DNA from: JACVRW01 sp963811055
GTDB taxonomy: Bacteria > Actinomycetota > Thermoleophilia > Solirubrobacterales > Thermoleophilaceae
DNA: 64,000 nt
Assembly: GCA_963811055.1 (NCBI GenBank)
Contig: CAWEPQ010000016.1
Coordinates: 124,001 to 188,000 of the forward strand
Direction of reading: 5' to 3'
Position numbers and translations under genes: made by a program. Below the pieces are notes generated by a model. That model searched no databases. It was given only the letters and a program-made list of their open reading frames with translations, and was not told where the DNA came from. How positions within the stretch are numbered: the stretch's first letter is position 1; each line of letters opens with the position of its first letter. Positions 1 through 9,351 of this stretch are shown here, one piece after another.

Positions 1-1
1 G

Positions 2-391
2 GAGGGGTCCGGCGAGGAAAGCCTTGCGGACTACCGCGGACAGGTGGTGGTGCTCAACTTCTGGGCCTCGTGGTGTGAGCCATGCCGGACTGAGTCGCCG
101 CTGCTCGAGCGCTGGCATCGCAGGATCTCCAAGGATGGCCGCGGCACGGTGCTCGGCATCGACGGCCAGGACGTGAGCTCCGACGCGCGCGAGTTCGTCC
201 GTGACTTCGAGCTCTCCTACCCGATGCTGCACGACGGTCCCGGCGACCTGCGCGAGCCGTTCGGCGTGCTCGGCTATCCCGAGACCTTCGTGATCGACGC
301 GCGCGGCCGGGTGGCGGCCGTGAGGCGCGGACCCGTGAGCGAGGAGTTCATGCGGGCTACGGTCTCACCGCTGCTCGAGGAGAAGTCGTGA
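2..391 (+). CDS. TlpA/CcmG-like thiol-disulfide oxidoreductase (5' truncated)
   Basis: The reading frame is open from base 2, so the N-terminus lies outside the window. A thioredoxin fold is visible: a strand ending in NFWASW, then the redox motif WCEPC, and the cis-proline region GYPETFVID. TlpA/ResA/CcmG proteins act outside the membrane and reduce apocytochrome c cysteines before heme ligation. The stop overlaps the GTG of the next gene (ccmH-like) by 4 bases, and ccdA follows, so this is the end of a cytochrome c maturation operon. Whether it is CcmG or ResA cannot be decided without the N-terminus. Confidence 0.85.
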   Translation, partial: EGSGEESLADYRGQVVVLNFWASWCEPCRTESPLLERWHRRISKDGRGTVLGIDGQDVSSDAREFVRDFELSYPMLHDGPGDLREPFGVLGYPETFVIDARGRVAAVRRGPVSEEFMRATVSPLLEEKS

Positions 392-861
392 GGCGCGCGG
401 TGGTCGCGTTGGCCGCCACGCTCGCCCTGCTGGGCGTGACGCCGGCGGCCCTGGCCGCCGACTGCCCCAAGACGACGCTCGGGGACGTGGAGGACGAGGT
501 GATGTGCCCGGTCTGCGGAACGCCGCTCGAGCTGGCCGTCGAGGCGCCGCAGGCGCAGCGCGAACGCGAGTACATCCAGACCCTGATCGACGACTGCAAA
601 TCGAAGGACGAGGTCAAGACCGCGCTCGTGGCCCAGTTCGGCGACCAGGTGCTGGCTCTCCCCGGCGACGACGGCAGCGACTTCGGGGACGTGCTCGTCT
701 ACGTGATCCCGGCGCTGGGCGTGCTGCTGGCCGCGGCGGGGATCGCCGTGGCCACCACCCGCTGGCGGCGCCGTGGCGCCGAGCCCGCTGCGGCCGGAGC
801 CGCTCCCTCCAGCGCCGCCGGCAGCCGGCTCAACGATGACATCGACCGGTACGACCTGTGA
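388..861 (+). CDS. ccmH: Cytochrome c-type biogenesis protein CcmH
   Basis: 157 residues with an N-terminal signal/membrane segment (about 1-23), the family's CPVC redox motif at residues 40-43, and a C-terminal membrane helix at about 106-125 followed by an Arg-rich cytoplasmic tail. CcmH/CcmL proteins reduce or present apocytochrome c to the heme lyase in System I cytochrome c maturation. The GTG start overlaps the upstream TlpA-like stop, and its own TGA overlaps the GTG of ccdA (GTGA), so the three genes are translationally coupled. Both motif cysteines are present, so it should be active. Confidence 0.88.
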   Translation: MRRAVVALAATLALLGVTPAALAADCPKTTLGDVEDEVMCPVCGTPLELAVEAPQAQREREYIQTLIDDCKSKDEVKTALVAQFGDQVLALPGDDGSDFGDVLVYVIPALGVLLAAAGIAVATTRWRRRGAEPAAAGAAPSSAAGSRLNDDIDRYDL

Positions 862-1607
862 TCGCAGCCGAGTCCATCGACGCCACGGTGATCACCGCCT
901 TCGGCGTGGGCTTCATCTCGTTCGTGTCCCCCTGCGTGCTGCCGCTCGTGCCCGGCTACCTGTCCACGATCTCGGGCGTCTCGTTCGCCGACATCCAGGA
1001 GGGCCGCGGCCGGGCCAAGGTGCTCGGGCCGGCGCTGCTGTTCTGCCTGTCGTTCACGACGATGTTCGTGGCTCTCGGGATGACCGCCACGGGCCTCGGG
1101 CAGACCCTTCAGGACCACCGCGTCCTCCTCCGCCAGATCTCCGGGGTCGTGCTCGTGGCGATGGGCGTGCTCTTCATCGCGATGCTGTTCCTGCCGCTGG
1201 TCAATCGCGAATGGCGCCCCGAGCAGCTCATGCGCCGCGCCCAGACCGGCGGGCCGATCGTGGCCGGAGTGGCGTTCGCGGTCGCCTGGCTGCCCTGCAC
1301 CGGCCCGACGCTCGGGGCGATCCTCACCGCGGCCTCCGGGGAGGACACGGTGGGTCAGGGCGCGGTGCTCCTGGCCTTCTACTCGCTCGGGCTGGCGGTG
1401 CCGTTCATCCTGAGCGCACTCGCGTTCTCGACCGTCTCGGGGGTGTTCCGGTTCTTCCGGAACCACTACACCGTGATCACGGTGATCTCCGGGCTGGTGC
1501 TGATCGCGATGGGGATCCTTCTCTACACGAACGAGCTCACGCGGCTGAACTCCGAAGCCCTGTCGCTGATGGACGACCTCGGGATCAACTTCTTCAGCGA
1601 GCTCTGA
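858..1607 (+). CDS. ccdA: Cytochrome c biogenesis protein CcdA
   Basis: 249 residues, with about six hydrophobic helices. It contains the two CcdA/DsbD-beta cysteine motifs, SPCVLPL near residue 30 and LPCTGPT near residue 150. CcdA carries electrons from cytoplasmic thioredoxin across the membrane to CcmG/ResA-type proteins, which fits the two genes upstream. The GTG start overlaps the ccmH stop. Its 3' end overlaps the convergent MFS gene by 14 bases, leaving no room for a separate terminator. Confidence 0.9.
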   Translation: MIAAESIDATVITAFGVGFISFVSPCVLPLVPGYLSTISGVSFADIQEGRGRAKVLGPALLFCLSFTTMFVALGMTATGLGQTLQDHRVLLRQISGVVLVAMGVLFIAMLFLPLVNREWRPEQLMRRAQTGGPIVAGVAFAVAWLPCTGPTLGAILTAASGEDTVGQGAVLLAFYSLGLAVPFILSALAFSTVSGVFRFFRNHYTVITVISGLVLIAMGILLYTNELTRLNSEALSLMDDLGINFFSEL

Positions 1608-2727
1608 CGGGCGCTCGCACCGCCCCGGCGAGGGCCGCCGCGGCGGCGCACAGGGCCGCCACCAACAGCAGCGCCCAGCGCAGGCCCACAAGCTCCGCGA
1701 GCAGGCCCACGGTCGGCGGCCCGGTCACGAAGCCCACGTAGCCCATGGCCGACACGGCGGCCACGGCCGGGCCCGGCGTCTCACCGCGCGTGCTGGCCGC
1801 TCGGATCGAGAGCGGGAAGAGCGAGGCGAGTCCCACCCCCATTGCCGCGAAGGCCGCTATCGCGGTGCCCTGCCGGCCGCCCACCACGGCGATGGTCATG
1901 CCCACGGCAGCGAGTCCCGCGCCGCCGCGGGCCAGCCGCACCGGTCCCAGCCACTCGGCCAGCCGGTCGCCGAAGAGCCGCCCGAAGCCCATCGTCAGCG
2001 AGAAGGCGGCCAGCCCCGCCGCGGCCAGCCCCTCCCCGGCATCGAGGTCGCCCTTCAGGTAGACCGCGGCCCAGTCGTTCACCGCCCCTTCGGAGAGCAC
2101 CACGCAGAACGCGAACAGCCCCACCGCCGCCAGGGCACGCGTCGGCTTGGCCACCAGCGGACCCTCGGGGGCGGCATCCACCTCGCTCGGCAGCAGGAAG
2201 CGGTACGCCGTGAGCGCCACGACCACGCCCACGGCCGCTGCGGCTACGAGATGCGGCTTCACCCCCACGCCCGCCGCGGCCACGAGCCCACCGGCGCCCG
2301 CACCCGCCAGCGCACCGAAGGAGAACCCGGCGTGCAGCGTCGCGAGGATCGGCCGCCCGAGCTTGCGCTCCACCGCGAGCCCGTGCACGTTCATCGACAC
2401 GTCGAGCACGCCGTTGGCGAGACCCACCAGCAGGAAGCAGCCCGCCAGCGCCGCGAGCGTGCCGGCGAGCGCGACCGGGATCTGAGCGGCCGCACACGCG
2501 AGGGCGCCGGCAAGCACGAGCGGGCGGCTGCCGAAGCGAGCCACCAGCGCGCCCCCCAGGACCTGCGCGCCGAGCAGGCCGATCATCGAGCACAGGAGCG
2601 CCAGGCCGAGCTGCCCGTCGCCGATGTCGGTGCGCTCCTGGATCGCCGGCAGCCGGGAGAACATCGAGCCGAACAGGAAGCCGTTCAGCGCGAAGACGGC
2701 GGTGATCGCCACGCGCGGGGGACTCAC
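1594..2727 (-). CDS. MFS transporter
   Basis: 377 residues with about 12 hydrophobic segments. It begins with a helix containing FALNGFLFGSM and has a loop-2/3-like SRLPAIQERTDIGDG region, as in the YbjJ-type major facilitator group. I chose GTG at 2727 rather than an upstream in-frame start because GGGAGG sits 7 bases before it and the longer version runs into argS. The substrate cannot be told from sequence. The gene lies just downstream of argS on the same strand, with a short gap. Confidence 0.8.
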   Translation of the reverse strand: MSPPRVAITAVFALNGFLFGSMFSRLPAIQERTDIGDGQLGLALLCSMIGLLGAQVLGGALVARFGSRPLVLAGALACAAAQIPVALAGTLAALAGCFLLVGLANGVLDVSMNVHGLAVERKLGRPILATLHAGFSFGALAGAGAGGLVAAAGVGVKPHLVAAAAVGVVVALTAYRFLLPSEVDAAPEGPLVAKPTRALAAVGLFAFCVVLSEGAVNDWAAVYLKGDLDAGEGLAAAGLAAFSLTMGFGRLFGDRLAEWLGPVRLARGGAGLAAVGMTIAVVGGRQGTAIAAFAAMGVGLASLFPLSIRAASTRGETPGPAVAAVSAMGYVGFVTGPPTVGLLAELVGLRWALLLVAALCAAAAALAGAVRAPVRAR

Positions 2728-2750
2728 GCCACGAACCTCCCCGGAACGGG

Positions 2751-4361
2751 CTACATCGACTCCGGCGCGTCCACGCCCAGAAGGTCCAGCGAGCGCGCCA
2801 GCACCTTCTTCGTGGCCACGCACACGGCCAGCCGCACGTCCTCGTCGCCGCCCTCCTCGGCCGCGCCGACCACCTTCACGTCGCGGTAGAAGGCGGAGAA
2901 CCCCTGCGCGGTCTCGTGCGCGTAGGCGGTGAGCCGGTGCGGCGCCCGGCGCTCCTCCGCCTCACGCAGGTGGTCGGGCAGGTCCAGCAGCTGCTTGATC
3001 AGCGACCGCGCCGACGCATGGAGGGACTCGGCGCTCGCGCGTAGGTCCGCCTCCAGCGCCTGCCGCACGCGCTCCTCCCCCGCCTTGGCGAGGATGCCGG
3101 CGATCCGTGCGTGGGCGTACTGCACGTAATACACGGGGTTGTCCTGCGACTCGCTCCGCGCGAGCTCCAGGTCCAGGTCGATCGTGGTGTCGTGGCTGCG
3201 CTGGAGCAGGAACCAGCGCGTGGCGTCCACGCCGATGTCGTCGAGCAGGTCGTCGAGCAGCACCAGCGTGCCGGCGCGCTTGGACATCTGCACCCGCTCG
3301 CCGCCCTCGGTCAGGTTCACCAACTGCATGAGCACGATCTCGAACTGGTCCGGATCCCCGCCCAGCTCCTCCCACGCGATCTTCATCCGCTTGATGTGGC
3401 CGTGATGGTCGGCGCCCCAGATCGCGATCAGCCGGTCGTACCCGCGGGCGCGCTTGTCGGCGTGGTAGGCGATGTCCACCGCGTAGTAGGTGAGCTCTCC
3501 CGACGAGCGCCTCAGCACTCGGTCCTTGTCGTCGCCGTGGGCGGTCGTGCGCAGCCAGGTGGCGCCGTCGGACTCGTATACGCCGCCAAGTCCGCGGATC
3601 ACCTCGTCCACGTGCTCGTGCAGCTCGTGCTCGAGCGAGTACCGGTCCATCTGCACGCGCAGGCGGGCGAGCGAGGCGCGAACGCCCTCGAGGATCAGCT
3701 CGATCCCGCGCTGGGCGAGCTCCTCGACGTCCATGTCCGCGGCGCCCTCCACGGCCGCGGCGAGGCCGGCCACGTAGTCACCGTGGTAGCCGTCCTCGGG
3801 TGGCTCCTCGCCGCGCGCGCGGGCCTGGATCGACGCCCCGAAGCGGCGCACCTGCCCGCCGGCGTCGTTCACGTAGTACTCGCGCTCGACCCGGTGCCCG
3901 GCGTACTCGAGGATCCGGCACAGGGCGTCCCCGTACACGCCGTGCCGCGCCGAGGCCACGGTGATCGGGCCCGTGGGGTTGGCGCTCACGAACTCCACGT
4001 TCACGTGCTCGGGCGCCTCGGCGGTACCCGCCCCGAAGCGATCGCCGGCCTCCAGCACGCCGGTGAGGGCGTCGAGATACCACCCGTCCGCCATGAACAG
4101 GTTGAGGAAGCCGGGCCCCGCCACCTCCACACGCTCAAGGGCCGCGCCCAGGCTCTCATCCAGCGCCGCGCCCAGCCGCTCGGCGATCGCGCGCGGCGAG
4201 TCGCCCAGCACCGGGGCGAGCAACATGGCCGCGTTGGTCGAGAAGTCGCCGAAGCCGGCCTGCTTGGGCCGGTCGAGGTTGGGCGCCGTGGCGCCGTCGC
4301 CGAGCGCGGCCGCGGCGCCGCCCACGTCGGCGCGGAGTTGTGCGAGCGGATCGACGGTCAT
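2751..4361 (-). CDS. argS: Arginyl-tRNA synthetase
   Basis: 536 residues. The N-terminal additional domain (about 1-90) is followed by a class I Rossmann catalytic core with the signature SANPTGPITVASARHG (HIGH-like HG), then MSKRAG (KMSKS-like), and a DALR anticodon-binding helical domain at the C-terminus. It charges tRNA-Arg with arginine. ATG 4361 is chosen because the region between it and 4403 is the end of rlmH in another frame. The gene directly follows rlmH with 1 base between them, so co-transcription is likely. Confidence 0.95.
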   Translation of the reverse strand: MTVDPLAQLRADVGGAAAALGDGATAPNLDRPKQAGFGDFSTNAAMLLAPVLGDSPRAIAERLGAALDESLGAALERVEVAGPGFLNLFMADGWYLDALTGVLEAGDRFGAGTAEAPEHVNVEFVSANPTGPITVASARHGVYGDALCRILEYAGHRVEREYYVNDAGGQVRRFGASIQARARGEEPPEDGYHGDYVAGLAAAVEGAADMDVEELAQRGIELILEGVRASLARLRVQMDRYSLEHELHEHVDEVIRGLGGVYESDGATWLRTTAHGDDKDRVLRRSSGELTYYAVDIAYHADKRARGYDRLIAIWGADHHGHIKRMKIAWEELGGDPDQFEIVLMQLVNLTEGGERVQMSKRAGTLVLLDDLLDDIGVDATRWFLLQRSHDTTIDLDLELARSESQDNPVYYVQYAHARIAGILAKAGEERVRQALEADLRASAESLHASARSLIKQLLDLPDHLREAEERRAPHRLTAYAHETAQGFSAFYRDVKVVGAAEEGGDEDVRLAVCVATKKVLARSLDLLGVDAPESM

Positions 4362-4362
4362 G

Positions 4363-4767
4363 TCAGTAGTGGTAGGGCTCCCGGGCGAGGATCTTGTGAG
4401 CACGGTAGAGCTGCTCGAGCAGCACCACCCGGGCGAGCTGGTGCGGCAGTGTCATGCGCCCGAGCGACAGGCGCGACTCGGCCTCCAGCTCGAGCCCGCG
4501 CGGACCGCCGATCACGAAGCAGACATCACGGCCGTCGCGGCGGCGCTCCTCGAGCCAGCGGCTGAACTCCATCGAGTCCATCTCCGTCCCATCGCTGGTC
4601 AGCAGCACCTTGTGGGCGCGCTCGGGGATCCTCGGCGCGACCTTCTCGTCCTCGCGCACCTCGATCAGCTCAACCCGCGCGTGACCGCCGATGAGCTTCC
4701 GGTAGTGCTCCACATCGTCCTGGTACGGCGGCCGCAAGCGACCGACCGCGATTACGGAGATCCGCAT
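4363..4767 (-). CDS. rlmH: 23S rRNA (pseudouridine-1915-N3)-methyltransferase RlmH
   Basis: 134 residues, a SPOUT-class methyltransferase. It shows the N-terminal strand MRISVIAVGRL, the cofactor-knot motif FVIGGPRG, the TLPHQLARVVLLEQLYRA segment and the conserved C-terminal PYHY end. The enzyme methylates pseudouridine 1915 in helix 69 of 23S rRNA in assembled 70S ribosomes. It is about 20 residues shorter than the usual 155-160. The missing part is in the central, less conserved stretch, so I expect function to be kept. ATG start at 4767; argS follows on the same strand. Confidence 0.9.
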   Translation of the reverse strand: MRISVIAVGRLRPPYQDDVEHYRKLIGGHARVELIEVREDEKVAPRIPERAHKVLLTSDGTEMDSMEFSRWLEERRRDGRDVCFVIGGPRGLELEAESRLSLGRMTLPHQLARVVLLEQLYRAHKILAREPYHY

Positions 4768-4788
4768 TGCGCTGCGATACTACGCCGC

Positions 4789-5094
4789 GTGCAAGAGGAC
4801 TCAGAGCGACACTTCAACATCCACACGGACCCCGACACGATGGCGGGGCATTACGCGAACTTCGCCAATGTGTCGCACTCCGACTACGAGTTCACGATCA
4901 CCTTCGCGCGCGTCGACCACGAGGTCGACGAGGGCGAGGTGCCGGGCGTCGTGGTCTCGCGCATCAGCCTCGCGCCGCGCTTCATGCGTGAGCTGATCGA
5001 TGCCATGGAGGACAACTTCTCCAAGTGGCAGACGCGCGAGGGAATCCGCGACCTTCCCGAGCTCGACGACGGCGAAGAGAAGTCCGAGTCGTAG
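4789..5094 (+). CDS. DUF3467 domain-containing protein
   Basis: 101 residues. It matches the small DUF3467 family by its opening pattern, a short charged lead, then YANFANVSHSDYEFTITF, and a C-terminal helix with RFMRELIDAMEDNFSKW. No biochemical role is established for this family. The GTG at 4789 keeps the family's usual N-terminal lead; ATG 4840 would cut into it. The gene is divergent from rlmH with only about 20 bases between the starts, so promoters must overlap or lie inside coding sequence. Confidence 0.75.
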   Translation: MQEDSERHFNIHTDPDTMAGHYANFANVSHSDYEFTITFARVDHEVDEGEVPGVVVSRISLAPRFMRELIDAMEDNFSKWQTREGIRDLPELDDGEEKSES

Positions 5095-5108
5095 CGGACT
5101 AGTCTCCG

Positions 5109-5942
5109 GTGCGAATCTCGGCGCTGCAGACCGGCACGGTCGCCGTCAAGGAGGTCCAGCGCGAGGGTCGCGGCCGCGGGCCGGCGCGAATCATCAACGT
5201 GCTCCGGGCCAAGCAGTGGACGGAGCCGCTCCCGATCCACGTCTGGGTGATCGAGCACCCGGAGGGCGTGATCCTCATCGACACCGGCGAGACGGCCCTC
5301 GTCAGCGGGTCCGGGTACTTCCCGCGCTGGCAGCCCTACTTCCGCGTGGCGGTGCGCTTTGCGGTTCGCCCGGACCAGGAGGTCGGCCCGCAGCTGCGGG
5401 GCATCGGGGTCGAGCCCGACCGCGTCCGGTGGGTGGTGCTCACGCACCTGCACTCCGACCACGCCGGCGGCCTCTCCCACTTCCCGAACGCGGAGATCGT
5501 GGTGGCTCGCAAGGAGTACGAGGCCGCCCAGGGCCTGAAGGGACGGGTGAACGGCTATCTGCCGAACCGCTGGCCCAAATGGCTGTCGCCACGGCTCGTG
5601 GACTTCGAGGGCGAGCCCTTCGGCCCGTTCCCGGCGAGCGTGCCGCTCACAAGCGCGGGCGATGTCCGGCTGGTGCCCACGCCCGGCCACTCGCCCGGCC
5701 ATCTGTCGGTGGTGCTGCGGGACGCGGAGGGGCGGCTGATCTTCTTCGCGGGTGACACCTCGTACACCCAGGGCCTGCTGCTGAAGGGCGCCGTGGACGG
5801 CGTCTCGCCCGACCCGAAGGCGGCGGCGGCGAGCCTGGAGCAGATCCGGCAGCTCGCCGCCGACAACGAGCTCGTGTACCTCCCCACGCACGACCCCGAG
5901 GCCGCCCGCCGGCTGGCCTCGCGCTCGACCGTGCCTCGCTAG
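5109..5942 (+). CDS. Metallo-beta-lactamase-fold hydrolase, AHL-lactonase-like
   Basis: 277 residues with the dinuclear zinc motif HLHSDH (H113, H115, D117, H118), followed by GHSPGH and GDTSYTQ, which supply the remaining ligands. The N-terminal layout (strand pair, IEHPEGVILIDTG) is that of the N-acyl homoserine lactonase-like group, which opens lactone or ester bonds. Quorum-quenching activity is only an inference, because many actinobacterial relatives hydrolyse other esters. GTG start 14 bases after the DUF3467 stop, likely one operon. Confidence 0.8.
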   Translation: MRISALQTGTVAVKEVQREGRGRGPARIINVLRAKQWTEPLPIHVWVIEHPEGVILIDTGETALVSGSGYFPRWQPYFRVAVRFAVRPDQEVGPQLRGIGVEPDRVRWVVLTHLHSDHAGGLSHFPNAEIVVARKEYEAAQGLKGRVNGYLPNRWPKWLSPRLVDFEGEPFGPFPASVPLTSAGDVRLVPTPGHSPGHLSVVLRDAEGRLIFFAGDTSYTQGLLLKGAVDGVSPDPKAAAASLEQIRQLAADNELVYLPTHDPEAARRLASRSTVPR

Positions 5943-5990
5943 TCACACACGGGGGTTGAGCCGTAACACCGGGCCCGACATGCTCGGAGT

Positions 5991-7014
5991 GTGGTGCAAA
6001 GTGGTCCCGCATACGGGGAGGAACTGACAGGTCACTCGGCGGACGTGCGGCTGGCCGAACTGGCCGGCAAGCAGCATGGTGTGGTCTCGCTCGCGCAGCT
6101 GTCAGCCATCGGGATGACGAGGAACGCCGTCTCTCGCCGCCTCAGGGCAGGCAGGCTGCACCGCCTTCATCGAGGGGTCTACGCGGTTGGCCACGACGCA
6201 CTCACGTCCAAGGCGCGCGATCTCGCCGCGGTGCTCAGCTGCGGACCCGAAGCAGTGCTGAGCCATCGCTCCGCCGCGCTTGCGGTGGGCCTTCGTGCGG
6301 CATGCCCCTTACTACGAGGTCACGGTCGCCGGTCGGCGGCTCCGCAGGCCGGGAATCGTCGTTCGCGACACGACCTCGCTCGCGGCCGAGGACCGCGCCG
6401 TCCTCGACGCGATCCCGGTCACCAGCCCCGCCCGCACCCTCGTCGACCTCGCCGAGGTTCTCACCGAGCGGCGCCTCGCGGACGCGGTGCACGAGGCCGA
6501 GGTCCAGCGCGTGCTCGACCTGAGGGAGGTCGAGCGGGCGCTCGCCAGGGTCTCGGGCAGACCCAGCCGCCACAAGCTCCGGCGCGCGATCGCCGCCTAC
6601 GGCGATGGGCCGCCGATGACTCGCACCGAGGCCGAACGCCGGTTCGTGGCGCTGTGCGAGGCACATTCCGTGCCCCGACCCCAGGCAAACGTCCTGATCG
6701 GCACCTACGAGGTCGACTTCCACTGGCCTGGCGCCAAGCTCGTGGTGGAGGTCGACGGTGGCGCCACCCACCACACACGCAAGGCGTTCCAAGCCGACCG
6801 GAGCCGCGACAGAGCGCTCGCGACCGAGGGCATCCAGGTTCTGCGGGTCACCTGGCGCGACCTCGCCGACGGTGCCGGATTGGCTCGGGAGGTGCTTCGC
6901 GTGCTCGGCGAGCGCCGCCCTCAGGCCGAGCGCACGTACGACTCGCAGGTGACCACGGCGGCCTCCACCGACTCCCAGACGAGGTTGTCGGGCGTGTCGG
7001 TGGGCCAGTGGTAG
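5991..7014 (+). pseudogene. DUF559 / AbiEi-like N-terminal domain protein, frame-disrupted
   Basis: The first about 98 codons give a winged-helix AbiEi-antitoxin-like N-terminus (KQHGVVSLAQL, GRLHRLHRGVYAVGH, AVLSHRSAA). The rest lies in the next frame and carries the DUF559 endonuclease-like domain (EVDFHWPGAKLVVEVDGG, QVLRVTWRDL). The total length is 3n+1. Removing one G from the GGG at 6287-6289 restores one continuous protein (…AVAFVRHAPYYEV…). This is a sequencing error or a recent inactivation. The last about 94 bases run antisense into the M28 peptidase gene. The start codon (GTG 5991, or GTG 6045) is uncertain. Confidence 0.75.
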
Positions 7015-8075
7015 TTGGCCGGGAACTTGGTCTCGTCGATCCCGCCCAGCAGGGACACCCGGTAGCCGGCCCGCAGGGGGATGAGCGCGTCCGATGCCGC
7101 CACGGTCCGGAGCCCGCGCCGCAGCGGCACGCCGGCGAGCGCGCCCGCGCGCTCGAGGGCGTCGCGGGCCTCCTCCGGGTAGTCGCGCATCCGGAGCATC
7201 CCCTCCCCCTCCACCACGCAGAGCTCGGGCGAACCCACGCACTCGAGGCACACGAACTCGGTGCTCGACCGCGGCAGATCCTGGAAGTGGCGCCGCGCGA
7301 AGCCCTGCATGCCCTCCATGAAGGACTCCTCCGACCCGGTGGACAGCAGGATCACGCGTACGCCGAGGAGCGGCCGCCTGTGGAGGTCGTGAGCCAGCGC
7401 CGCGAGCACCGCCACGGAGCTCAGGTTGTCGTTGGCGCCCGGCACCACCCGCCGCGAGCCGATGTCGGTCATGTTGGCGGTGGCGCCCAGCGCGAAGAAG
7501 AGCCCGGCGCGCCGGAGGCCGGCGCGGCGCAGCAGCGCCCCGAGCGCGATCAGCACCGGCCCGAGGAAGACCCCGTACATGATCGGCACGCTCTGGCTGG
7601 CACGTTCGTGCTGTTGCGGTGCCAGCCGCATGCCGATCCGGGGCAGTGCGGGGTGGAACACGAGACCGCTGTGAGCGGCGTCGTGATGGGCGATGAACAC
7701 GATGGTGCGCTCGGCCTGGCGGTCGCCGGTCTCCGCGACCACGTTCCAGGTGGTCCCGTGGGGCAGCACTGCACGCCGGAACCAGAGCCGGCCGCCGCTC
7801 ACGTCGTCGTAGACCGCCGCGGCGGCTGCGCCGCCCACGAGCACCGACAGCACCCGCCACCGCAGGAGAGCGAGGAGCGCCGGTACGGCGTTGAGGATGC
7901 CCAGCGGCCACCAGTAGCCGCCGTGAGCGGACTCCTCCTCCACACGCGCCTCGCAGCCGGCCGAGCGGAACTCCTCGGCGAGCCATTCCGCCGCCCGGCG
8001 TTCGCCATCGGAGGCCGACGGGCGGTAGATGCCCGCCAGCTCGCGCACGACTCTTTCCAGAAAGGCCCTTCGCAT
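6921..8075 (-). CDS. M28 family metallopeptidase (membrane-associated)
   Basis: 384 residues. It contains the zinc-aminopeptidase ligand pattern: HHDAAHSG (130-137), GANDNLSS near 220, STGSEES near 250, and the distal histidine in NYHWPTDTPDN near the end. Two hydrophobic stretches (about 56-90 and 165-195) interrupt the domain and suggest membrane association. M28 enzymes remove N-terminal residues from peptides. ATG start. It follows the M48 peptidase on the same strand with a 12-base gap, so the two form a small proteolysis unit. Its 3' end overlaps the convergent DUF559 gene. Confidence 0.82.
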   Translation of the reverse strand: MRRAFLERVVRELAGIYRPSASDGERRAAEWLAEEFRSAGCEARVEEESAHGGYWWPLGILNAVPALLALLRWRVLSVLVGGAAAAAVYDDVSGGRLWFRRAVLPHGTTWNVVAETGDRQAERTIVFIAHHDAAHSGLVFHPALPRIGMRLAPQQHERASQSVPIMYGVFLGPVLIALGALLRRAGLRRAGLFFALGATANMTDIGSRRVVPGANDNLSSVAVLAALAHDLHRRPLLGVRVILLSTGSEESFMEGMQGFARRHFQDLPRSSTEFVCLECVGSPELCVVEGEGMLRMRDYPEEARDALERAGALAGVPLRRGLRTVAASDALIPLRAGYRVSLLGGIDETKFPANYHWPTDTPDNLVWESVEAAVVTCESYVRSA

Positions 8076-8087
8076 CGGGCGATCAGA

Positions 8088-9323
8088 TTAGTGCTCGCGC
8101 GCCCAAGCCTCGCCTATCCCGATCCGATCGACCGTTGTGGGATGCGTGCCGAACAGCACGTTCCACACAGGCGGGGGGTCGGGGTCCGACACGTTGCGCA
8201 CGGCGATCTCCCGCTCGAGCGCGATGTGGGCCGCCGGGTTGTCGGTCAGGTCGAGTGAGAACTCGTCCGCGCTCGCCTCCACGGGCCGCGAGAGCTGGTT
8301 TCCCGCGATGCCGAGGCCGAAGGACACGATTGCCACCGACAGGGCAAGGGCAGGCAGCGCCGACGGTCCGGGGCGGCGGCCGGGGTCGCCGAGCCCCTCG
8401 CGGCGGCCGATGCGCTCGGCCAGCAGCTGAGCCAGGAGCGTGCCGGCCGGCGCCACGAGCGCCAGCCAGACCAGACCGCGCAGCAGGTCGCGGTGGTGCT
8501 GGTGGCCGAGCTCGTGAGCCACCACCTGGAGCACCTGGTCGCGCGGGAGCCCCTCGATCAGGTTGTCGTAGAGCACCACTCGCTTGGAGTGGCCGAGCCC
8601 GTTCACGTAGGCGTTCACGCCGGTGGTCCGGCGGCTGGCGTCCACGCGGTAGACCTGGCCCACGTCCACGTCGGCCTTGCGTGCCAGCTCGAGCACCTGC
8701 GACCGCAGCGGCCCCCGGGGCAGCGGCTCGAACTTGTTGAAGAGCGGGTCGATCACGACCGGGAACAGCCAGACCGTGATCACCCCGACCGCCACCACGG
8801 CGGCGGACCCCGGCAACCACCAGCGGCGCCGGAAGCGCCGTACGAGCGCGAGCCCCAGCGCGCCGCCCACCGCCGCGAAGACCGCCCCCAGCCCGGCCGA
8901 CCTGGCCACGTCGCCGAGCCACGGCCCCCAGTCCTGGGTGGAGAGCCCAACGTCATGGGCGCGCTCGTGCGAGACGGCCGCAAGCGGCAGGCGGACCACG
9001 ACGAGCGTAAGGGAGATCCCCGCTCCCACCGCGGCGCCGCCCAGCAGCGGCCGCTTCGACAGCGGGTCGATCAGGCGGCGCGGCGGCCTCAGGGCGAGCA
9101 ACGCGAGGGTGCCGCCGGTCAACGCCAGCCCACCCAGCGCGATCAGGCGTTGCGGGTCGCGGAAGTCCTCCGCCCGCTGCAGCTGGGCGGGGCTGAAGTA
9201 CTCTTCCACGTTCACCGAGGCGGGTTCGACGAGGCCACGTGGCCGAAGTACGAAGGTGGCCAGCCCGGCGGCGACCACCGCGAACAGGATCGCTGCCGGC
9301 AGCCGCGAACGCCTAGCCTCCAT
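8088..9323 (-). CDS. M48 family (Ste24/CaaX-type) metalloprotease
   Basis: 411 residues and multi-pass. The zinc motif HELGH is present with the third ligand in EASADEFSLDLT. N-terminal helices and the segment RVDASRRTTGVNAYVNGLG match CAAX prenyl protease 1/Ste24 relatives rather than HtpX. In bacteria these are membrane proteases, probably for quality control. ATG 9323 was chosen over an upstream in-frame ATG because the upstream 21 codons look non-coding and overlap the divergent gene. The divergent metallophosphoesterase starts only about 28 bases away. Confidence 0.85.
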   Translation of the reverse strand: MEARRSRLPAAILFAVVAAGLATFVLRPRGLVEPASVNVEEYFSPAQLQRAEDFRDPQRLIALGGLALTGGTLALLALRPPRRLIDPLSKRPLLGGAAVGAGISLTLVVVRLPLAAVSHERAHDVGLSTQDWGPWLGDVARSAGLGAVFAAVGGALGLALVRRFRRRWWLPGSAAVVAVGVITVWLFPVVIDPLFNKFEPLPRGPLRSQVLELARKADVDVGQVYRVDASRRTTGVNAYVNGLGHSKRVVLYDNLIEGLPRDQVLQVVAHELGHQHHRDLLRGLVWLALVAPAGTLLAQLLAERIGRREGLGDPGRRPGPSALPALALSVAIVSFGLGIAGNQLSRPVEASADEFSLDLTDNPAAHIALEREIAVRNVSDPDPPPVWNVLFGTHPTTVDRIGIGEAWAREH

Positions 9324-9351
9324 TGCCCCGGACACTGTAGAAGGCACCACA

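Noticed and set aside
3111..4565. 484-codon plus-strand open frame as a gene
   Set aside because: It is antisense to argS and rlmH, and its product is a typical high-GC shadow.
6235..7986. 583-codon minus-strand open frame as a gene
   Set aside because: It shadows the M28 peptidase (in another frame) and the DUF559 gene, with no recognisable motif.
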